Source of the DNA: UBA1858 sp045106935
GTDB lineage: Bacteria > Pseudomonadota > Gammaproteobacteria > UBA4575
Reading direction: 5' to 3'
Length of the DNA: 21,576 nt
NCBI GenBank assembly: GCA_045106935.1
Contig: JBGCFN010000011.1
Span: forward strand, 1 to 21,576
Position 1 is the stretch's first letter. Each line of letters begins with the position of its first letter. This document shows positions 16,267 to 21,576 of the stretch, in pieces. The notes under the pieces are model-generated. The model searched no databases. It had not been told where the DNA came from and was given only the letters and a program-made list of their open reading frames with translations. A program made the translations under genes and the position numbers.

Positions 16267-18726
16267 CTAGACAACTATATTCACTAGCCGACCTTTAACG
16301 ACAATAATTTTTTTAACAGCCTGCTGCTGAATATGATTCTGTATCTTCTCACTATTCAATGCAGTTGTCTTAATTAGTTCATCCTCAGCATCCGCCGCGA
16401 CAGTGATTTTATCTCGCAATTTACCGTTGACCTGAACCATTAACTCAAGACTATCACGCACTAACGCTTGTTCATCATGCTGTGGCCAAGACTGATTTTC
16501 GATTTCGTTTTCATGACCTAATGAGCTCCATAAATCAGAACATACATGAGGGACAATGGGCGATAACATCAATACTATCGCTTCAATTCCCTCACGAATT
16601 ACCGCACTATCATTTTTATCTTGCTCTTTTAGAGCAGACAAATTGTTCAACAGTTCCATATTGGCCGCAATTGCGGTGTTAAACGTATAGCGACGCCCGA
16701 TATCATCACTGACTTTTTTTATCGTGCTATGGATTTTATTACGCAATTCTTTCTGTTTCGTATTCAACTTAGAGACATCTAATGCGATTGACTCAGAATT
16801 ATTCGCTTGTAAATGCAGATAAATAAACCGCCATAATTTTTTAAGAAAACGCGCTGAACCATCCACGCCGGTATCAATCCACTCTAACGAGTTATCTGGT
16901 GGTGCAGCAAACATAGTAAATAAACGCACTGTATCTGCGCCAAATTTTTCAATCAGCTGCTCCGGATCAACCGTATTGCCTTTCGACTTAGACATTTTGG
17001 TTCCATCTTTCAATACCATCCCTTGAGTTAATAAGTTCGTAAAAGGCTCATCAGAATCTATTAATCCCTCATCACGCATTAGCTTATGAAAGAAACGCGC
17101 ATACAACAAATGTAACACTGCATGCTCAATACCACCGACATACTGATCGACAGGCAACCAGTAATTAGCGCGCTCATCTAACATTTTTTCTTTATTATCA
17201 ACACTGCAATAGCGTGCGTAATACCAACTAGACTCAAAGAATGTGTCAAAGGTATCCGTTTCACGTTTGGCAGGTTGGCCGCATTTAGGACACGCAACAT
17301 TTGCAAATTCTGTAATCGATCCTAATGGAGAACCAGCACCTGTGACTTCTACATTTTCGGGGAGTTTTACCGGCAAGTCAGCCTCGGGCACAGCGACAGC
17401 ACCACAGTCATCACAATAAATAATAGGGATAGGACAACCCCAATAACGTTGCCGAGAAATACCCCAATCCCGTAAACGAAAGTTGACTGATCGTTCCCCA
17501 CGCTTATCTGCTTCAATTTTTTCTGAAATAGCGGTAAATGCTTGCTCAGAAGTTAAACCATCCCATTCCCCCGAATGCTTAAGCACGCCTTTATCTGTAA
17601 ATGCTTGATCACTTACATCGACTTGTTGCGTTTCGTCTGCATGGAATATTACTTGTCTAATGGATAGTTCATATTTTCGTGCAAATTCCCAATCACGTTG
17701 ATCATGGGCAGGCACACTCATCACGGCACCGGTACCGTATTCAATTAATACAAAATTAGCTATCCAGATAGGAAGCTTGTCACCAGTAATTGGATGCAAC
17801 GCAAATAATCCTGTCGCTACTCCTTCTTTTTCTGCTGTATTGATTTCCGCTTCTGCCACTTTGCGTTTCTGGCACTTTTCAATAAAGCTTGCGGCTGCCG
17901 GATTATCTTTTGCAGCAATAGTGGCCAATTCATGCTCAGGTGCTATAGCAACATAGGTCACGCCCATTAAGGTATCAGGTCGAGTGGTATATACCTCCAT
18001 TGCAGGCAACCCACCTTCGACGTCAAATGAAAACTGCAATCCTTCTGAACGACCAATCCAGTTTTGTTGCATTACTTGGACTTGCTCTGGCCAACCTTCC
18101 AATTCCTTAACACATGTTAATAACTCATCTGCATACTGAGTTATTTTTAAGAACCATTGTGATATCTCTCTACGTTCAACCAACTCTCCTGAGCGCCAGC
18201 CGCGACCTTCAATCACTTGTTCATTAGCCAATACGGTCTGATCAACTGGGTCCCAATTAACAATTGATTTCTTTTTGTAGACCAACTCTTTTTCGAATAA
18301 ACGGGTAAATAACCATTGTTCCCACTTATAATATTCGGGTGTACAGGTAGCTAGCTCTCTATTCCAATCATAGGCAAACCCCAAACGCTGTAATTGACCA
18401 CGCATGTAATCAATATTTTCGTATGTCCATTTAGCCGGGGGTACTTGATTTTTTAATGCGGCATTCTCTGCAGGCAAGCCAAACGCATCCCAACCCATCG
18501 GCTGCATAACATTTTTGCCTTGCATACGCTGATATCGGCTGATGACATCGCCAATGGTGTAATTACGCACATGGCCCATATGCAAACGCCCACTGGGGTA
18601 TGGGAACATTGAAAGACAATAAAACTTTTCTCGACTTTCGTCTTCAACCGCTTTAAATGTGTTGGATTGCTGCCATCGCGACTGAACCTCAGCCTCGATT
18701 TGGTGAGGTTGATACTCTTCTTTCAT
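16267..18726 (-). CDS. leuS: Leucyl-tRNA synthetase
   Basis: Class Ia aminoacyl-tRNA synthetase, 819 residues from the ATG at 18726 (E. coli 860). That start gives MKEEYQPHQIEAEVQSRWQ, the normal LeuRS beginning; the 22 extra residues available upstream (to 18792) do not resemble LeuRS. Visible: HMGH (the HIGH motif) at 49-52; the CP1 editing domain with TTRPDTLMGV (247-256) and GTGAVMSVPAHDQRDWEFA (331-349), including the conserved Asp342; zinc-finger-like cysteine pairs around 438-441 and 479-482; KMSKS at 577-581; and a C-terminal anticodon-binding domain ending VKGRLVNIVV. It has a modest upstream region (about 100 bp to the neighbouring terminator) that presumably holds the promoter for the cluster, but I could not mark one with confidence. 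No ribosome-binding site is evident. Confidence 0.97.
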   Translation of the reverse strand: MKEEYQPHQIEAEVQSRWQQSNTFKAVEDESREKFYCLSMFPYPSGRLHMGHVRNYTIGDVISRYQRMQGKNVMQPMGWDAFGLPAENAALKNQVPPAKWTYENIDYMRGQLQRLGFAYDWNRELATCTPEYYKWEQWLFTRLFEKELVYKKKSIVNWDPVDQTVLANEQVIEGRGWRSGELVERREISQWFLKITQYADELLTCVKELEGWPEQVQVMQQNWIGRSEGLQFSFDVEGGLPAMEVYTTRPDTLMGVTYVAIAPEHELATIAAKDNPAAASFIEKCQKRKVAEAEINTAEKEGVATGLFALHPITGDKLPIWIANFVLIEYGTGAVMSVPAHDQRDWEFARKYELSIRQVIFHADETQQVDVSDQAFTDKGVLKHSGEWDGLTSEQAFTAISEKIEADKRGERSVNFRLRDWGISRQRYWGCPIPIIYCDDCGAVAVPEADLPVKLPENVEVTGAGSPLGSITEFANVACPKCGQPAKRETDTFDTFFESSWYYARYCSVDNKEKMLDERANYWLPVDQYVGGIEHAVLHLLYARFFHKLMRDEGLIDSDEPFTNLLTQGMVLKDGTKMSKSKGNTVDPEQLIEKFGADTVRLFTMFAAPPDNSLEWIDTGVDGSARFLKKLWRFIYLHLQANNSESIALDVSKLNTKQKELRNKIHSTIKKVSDDIGRRYTFNTAIAANMELLNNLSALKEQDKNDSAVIREGIEAIVLMLSPIVPHVCSDLWSSLGHENEIENQSWPQHDEQALVRDSLELMVQVNGKLRDKITVAADAEDELIKTTALNSEKIQNHIQQQAVKKIIVVKGRLVNIVV

Positions 18727-18833
18727 ATGATTGAATAATTGATATATTTTGAGCTTAGTAATTCTTGAGCTATTGCGGCCCAATAGTAGCAAAATTATGC
18801 TGCTGATATGAAATTAAGATATACGAGTGCCAA

Positions 18834-18867
18834 AATTAAAAGGGCCCCATCAGGGGCCCTTTTAATT
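18834..18867 (-). terminator. Intrinsic terminator of the VPLPA-CTERM gene
   Basis: A perfect 15-bp stem, AATTAAAAGGGCCCC (18834-18848) pairing with its complement at 18853-18867, around a 4-base loop. On the minus strand the GC core is followed by TTTTAATTTT, a good U-tract, 44 bp after the VPLPA-CTERM stop. The stem is symmetrical, so it could also work on the + strand. It insulates the VPLPA-CTERM gene from leuS. Confidence 0.92.
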
Positions 18868-18910
18868 ACTCTATGGAATTTATCTAGCGAGTCTGACTAG
18901 ATTTTAACCC

Positions 18911-19600
18911 TCATACATTTTTTCTAGAAAAGCCTAACAAACCAAATAAACCAGCACCAAATACCCACACTGCCGCCGGCAATGGCACTGCGGTGAACAT
19001 ACCGATTAACTGTGTAGACGCCATGCCTTGCTCAGGCGCTTGCAAAAAATCTGTTTCTACAAACTCGCCATCAACCAAAGTCCCGAACATAGCCATGAAC
19101 ATATATTCAACGCCATCAATTAAAAATGTATTCATTGATGTAAATGCAGTTGGAAGATCGACAGTGTCATCATCGTTACTGCCTGTATTAATGGTCTGAT
19201 TCAAGTCCAATCCAAAAGTAATCGCTTGATCAGTTAATGCACCAAAGTCAATGTTCACCATAAGATCGATTGCATCGATACTTGTCCCTACCAATGAAGT
19301 TGCGTTGATAAACTTTAAATCTCCAATGACAAACTTTTCATTAGCATTGTCTAACCTAAATTCTCTGCCCGTGAACCTTAATGAACTGTGGCCATAAATC
19401 GGCTGCCCGTATTGATTAAGCGGTGACTTTCCAAACTCGAAGAAATTTGTGCCTGTCCCTGCCAGCCAAGTGTTTGATTGCAAATCTGGATTTACGAATT
19501 TACCACTCCCGCTTCCATCTACGATGGATGCAAATGAAGAAGATGCGCTAAACATCAGAATGAGTACTAAAATATATTTTGAAGTCTTACACATGTTCAT
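18911..19600 (-). CDS. VPLPA-CTERM (PEP-CTERM type) exosortase-sorted surface protein
   Basis: 229 residues. The N-terminus is a signal peptide (MNMCKTSKYILVLILMFSAS, then SSFA, likely cleavage near residue 24). The C-terminus is a textbook tripartite sorting tail: VPLPA at 205-209, a hydrophobic segment AVWVFGAGLFGLLGF, then basic SRKNV. Proteins with this tail are cut and retained or exported by an exosortase, and PEP-CTERM systems occur with exopolysaccharide production; VPLPA tails are associated with exosortase D. The middle (FFEFGKSPLNQYGQPIYGHS, SLRFTGREFRL, KFVIGDLKFINATSL) looks like one of the beta-sandwich 'choice-of-anchor' domains, perhaps type K; that is tentative. No exosortase is in the window. 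Start at 19600 (ATG) or the second ATG at 19594; GTGAGAT just upstream is a weak ribosome-binding site. It stands alone between its own promoter and terminator. Confidence 0.88.
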   Translation of the reverse strand: MNMCKTSKYILVLILMFSASSSFASIVDGSGSGKFVNPDLQSNTWLAGTGTNFFEFGKSPLNQYGQPIYGHSSLRFTGREFRLDNANEKFVIGDLKFINATSLVGTSIDAIDLMVNIDFGALTDQAITFGLDLNQTINTGSNDDDTVDLPTAFTSMNTFLIDGVEYMFMAMFGTLVDGEFVETDFLQAPEQGMASTQLIGMFTAVPLPAAVWVFGAGLFGLLGFSRKNV

Positions 19601-19629
19601 ATCTCACTGCTTGGAAATGAATTTTGCGA

Positions 19630-19658
19630 ATCTTAGTGTGGCTAGCTAACATTGTCAA
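19630..19658 (-). promoter_or_regulatory. Sigma-70 promoter of the VPLPA-CTERM gene
   Basis: On the minus strand a perfect -35 box TTGACA (19653-19658) is followed by exactly 17 bp and a -10 box TAAGAT (19630-19635, four of six consensus bases). Transcription would start about 20 bp before the ATG at 19600, giving a very short leader. This is the best promoter I can see in the window. Confidence 0.75.
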
Positions 19659-19670
19659 TTAATCGACAAT
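19651..19670. promoter_or_regulatory. Operator-like 20-bp palindrome over the -35 box
   Basis: ATTGTC-AATTAATC-GACAAT: nine of ten base pairs are symmetrical over 20 bp. Its left part contains the -35 hexamer of the VPLPA-CTERM promoter, so a dimeric protein bound here would block or modulate RNA polymerase. The site is seen directly; a regulator is inferred and not identified. Confidence 0.5.
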
Positions 19671-20224
19671 ACAAAAAAGCTCTCTAAATTCAATGACTAA
19701 GCATACGTATTTTCACTTATCCAAGTATTCCCATCCTATAATTTGAGACCAGATAAAGACCAACTCAAGTGGAAAAACATTAGCAAATACCACATATATT
19801 CAGTTCGTTACACTAGCTAGAATAACTATAATGAATGTTTATTAAGCGTTTCATTAGCCAAGCAATTTTTGACTCGGTTTAAATCTAAACAGAAATCGAT
19901 ACAAATTTATCTTCAATGAAATCTTTAAATTTTCTCGATAACTTATAAGCAGGCCGCCAAAAAATCACCTAGACATATTAGAAGGATAGATGAGCCCAAT
20001 AGAAAAGTTTATTTTGTGAGATTTACAAAGCAGGCGTAGTGTTAGCCCTGTAGTTAATAATTGTGATAAACGATGTAGGCGTTAAAAGTTTATTAACAAT
20101 GATTAAGCATGATCGGTGCGCTTTAAGATGATTCGTCTAGAGTAAAGTAATTTCTTCTAGGCAACTTCAACCACAATAGCACGAACTGTTTGTCAGATGA
20201 CTACACTCAACTATGAGCCTACAC
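19671..20224. other. Gene-poor AT-rich intergenic region between the mannose gene and the VPLPA-CTERM gene
   Basis: About 550 bp without a convincing gene. All three reading frames on both strands are broken frequently. On the minus strand two adjoining open stretches, 19968-20081 (38 codons, containing INFSIGLIYPSN) and 19885-19968 (27 codons plus stop, containing YKLSRKFKDFIEDKF), faintly recall the C-terminus of LysR-type regulators if read through a frameshift; this may be a decayed gene or chance. No tRNA or strong RNA fold is seen apart from the hairpin at 20225-20256. Confidence 0.4.
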
Positions 20225-20256
20225 AGAAAGCCCGCTGTTACTCATGCGGGCTTTCT
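20225..20256 (-). terminator. Terminator-like hairpin after the GDP-mannose gene
   Basis: An 11-bp perfect stem AGAAAGCCCGC (20225-20235) and its complement (20246-20256) around a 10-base loop, 14 bp after the mannose-gene stop, so it most likely ends that transcript. The better U-tract (TTTCTTTATTT) is on the + strand side, so it may also stop any + strand transcript before it runs antisense into the gene. Confidence 0.75.
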
Positions 20257-20269
20257 TTATTTGCAATGA

Positions 20270-21576
20270 CTATTTATCTGAACGCCCGTATCTGTCATCA
20301 AAGCGTTCAATGTCATCCTCTCCTAAATAAGTACCAGATTGAACTTCAATTAGCTCTAATGGAATTTTGCCAGGATTTTCCAATCGATGAACTGCACCGA
20401 TAGGGATATAAGTCGACTGATTTTCTGATAGTAGGAATTCTTTATCATCACAGGTAACCACGGCCGTTCCATTAACAACTATCCAATGCTCGGCACGATG
20501 GTGATGTTTTTGTAGCGAAAGCTGCTCACCTGGTTTCACTGTAATTCTTTTTACTTGAAAACGTTCTGCATTGTCTATTGATTCATAATCTCCCCAGGGA
20601 CGGTATACCTTGCGATGAATTTCTGATTCATCTCTATCGGCATTTTTAAGTGCATTAGCAATTTGCTTTACATTTTGCGATTGGTTTCGGGGCGCGACCA
20701 TTACTGCATCGGCTGTTTCCACAATGACTGCATCTTGCATTCCCACGGCTGTCACTAAACGATTTGAACTATGTACATAACACCCATGGCAATCTTCCAA
20801 TAGCACATCACCGGTGAGCGCATTATTATTGCTATCCTGTTGTGAAGATTCCCATAAAGCATGCCAGGAGCCAACATCGTTCCAGTCACTTGCTAAAGGC
20901 ACCACAACGGCATTACTAGTATTTTCCATTACTGCATAATCAATTGACTCACTCTTACAAGATGAGAATGCCTCTTTATCTATACGAATAAAATCCAAGT
21001 CCTTTTTTTGAGAACCGTACGCCGACTTAACACTAGCCGCCATGTCTGCTTCATGTGTTGCTAGTTCAGACATTAATGTAGACGCCTTAAACATAAACAT
21101 TCCACTATTCCAAGAGTAATTCCCAGAATCTAAGTATTCTTGAGCTTTTGACAACTCAGGTTTCTCTACAAATTTTTCAACCTGATTAGCACTCCCATCT
21201 GCGATGACTGCACCTGCTTTAATATAGCCATAACCCGTTTCAGGCCGAGTTGGTTTAATTCCGAAGGTGACCAATTGATCTTGCTCGCTCAAACTCATTG
21301 CAGCTTCTATTGCCTGACTGAATTTTTCCTGCTCATCTAATATGTGGTCAGCGGGCAATACAAGAATAACGGCATCTTCACTACGTTGCTGCGCGCACAA
21401 GGCAGCCAAGGCAATCGCAGGTGCTGTATTACGCCCAACTGGCTCTAATACTATGTCAGCATTTTCAACACCTTCCTGGCGAAGTTGCTCAGCAGCCATG
21501 AAACGGTGTTCGTCATTACATACAACGATAGGGTCCTGAATACCATTACCTAATGCTTGCACGCGTGCGACAGTGT
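20270..21576 (-). CDS. Bifunctional mannose-1-phosphate guanylyltransferase / mannose-6-phosphate isomerase, 3' part; 5' end outside window
   Basis: Makes GDP-mannose and interconverts mannose-6-phosphate and fructose-6-phosphate, feeding exopolysaccharide or LPS sugars (ManC/CpsB/AlgA type). About 434 residues are visible; full proteins are about 470-480, so roughly 40-45 N-terminal residues, including the nucleotide-binding GG-x-G-x-RLWP loop, lie beyond the window. The frame stays open to the edge (TVARVQALG), and the GTG at 21562 is internal. Visible: VVCNDEHRFMAAEQLRQ, EPVGRNTAPAIALAALCAQQ, VLPADH, KFVEKPELSKAQEYLDSGNY then SWNSGMFMF, IDYAVMENT, DWNDVGSWHALWE, and the C-terminal cupin isomerase domain with QKHHHRAEHWIVVNGTA and IPIGAVHRLENPGKIPLELI. 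The neighbouring VPLPA-CTERM gene fits an exopolysaccharide context, but the adjoining genes are not visible. Confidence 0.95.
   Translation of the reverse strand, partial: TVARVQALGNGIQDPIVVCNDEHRFMAAEQLRQEGVENADIVLEPVGRNTAPAIALAALCAQQRSEDAVILVLPADHILDEQEKFSQAIEAAMSLSEQDQLVTFGIKPTRPETGYGYIKAGAVIADGSANQVEKFVEKPELSKAQEYLDSGNYSWNSGMFMFKASTLMSELATHEADMAASVKSAYGSQKKDLDFIRIDKEAFSSCKSESIDYAVMENTSNAVVVPLASDWNDVGSWHALWESSQQDSNNNALTGDVLLEDCHGCYVHSSNRLVTAVGMQDAVIVETADAVMVAPRNQSQNVKQIANALKNADRDESEIHRKVYRPWGDYESIDNAERFQVKRITVKPGEQLSLQKHHHRAEHWIVVNGTAVVTCDDKEFLLSENQSTYIPIGAVHRLENPGKIPLELIEVQSGTYLGEDDIERFDDRYGRSDK

Noticed and set aside
18727..18792. 22-residue N-terminal extension of LeuRS
   Set aside because: The residues do not resemble any LeuRS N-terminus, whereas the ATG at 18726 gives the standard beginning.
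19990..20019. Nine-residue + strand peptide MSPIEKFIL with AAGGA upstream
   Set aside because: The ribosome-binding site is good, but there is no downstream gene on that strand to be controlled and no other sign of a leader peptide; chance is likely.
20197..20403. + strand frame of 68 codons crossing the hairpin and the mannose-gene 3' end
   Set aside because: It spans the terminator hairpin and then runs antisense through a confident gene.
1..21576. CRISPR array, tRNA/rRNA, insertion sequence or defence cassette
   Set aside because: I scanned both strands and saw no regularly spaced repeats, no clover-leaf with a TTCGA-type arm, no transposase or integrase motifs and no long terminal inverted repeats.

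Overview
The window looks like chromosomal DNA of a low-GC gammaproteobacterium. By eye it is AT-rich, and the gene content and order (leuS-lptE-holA, proA-nadD-rsfS-rlmH, maf-rng-yhdP-tldD, purN followed by a DUF3108 gene) are those of gammaproteobacterial core genomes. LptE, YhdP and RNase G indicate a Gram-negative envelope. A VPLPA/PEP-CTERM protein suggests an exosortase-bearing, exopolysaccharide-producing, probably aquatic lineage. I cannot name the species.

Layout. At the left edge, on the + strand, are the 3' two-thirds of purN and a secreted DUF3108 protein. A long, nearly gapless minus-strand block follows. Read in the direction of transcription from about 18.7 kb down to 1.2 kb it is leuS, lptE, [antiparallel dehydrogenase gene], holA, proA, nadD, rsfS, rlmH, maf, rng, yhdP, a nitrilase-family amidase, tldD and pmbA. 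Gaps are mostly 8-25 bp, so translation is probably coupled. The larger gaps, before maf (72 bp) and before the nitrilase gene (145 bp), are the likely places for internal promoters. To the right of leuS lies a monocistronic VPLPA-CTERM protein gene with a strong promoter and a perfect terminator. After it come about 670 bp without a convincing gene, then the 3' part of a bifunctional mannose-1-phosphate guanylyltransferase/mannose-6-phosphate isomerase gene that runs off the right edge.

How the genes fit together. The block mixes translation and ribosome maturation (LeuRS, RsfS, RlmH, RNase G), replication (HolA), NAD and proline synthesis (NadD, ProA), outer-membrane biogenesis (LptE, YhdP), metabolite repair or housecleaning (Maf, the Nit1-like amidase) and peptide processing (TldD/PmbA). 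This is ordinary core-genome content. The less ordinary points are: the dehydrogenase gene set antiparallel between lptE and holA; a TTG start for holA; the direct joining of the rlmH and maf-rng neighbourhoods without the cell-elongation genes that usually lie there; and the isolated VPLPA-CTERM gene beside a GDP-mannose gene. I found no CRISPR array, tRNA, rRNA, insertion sequence or defence system, and no convincing undescribed system.
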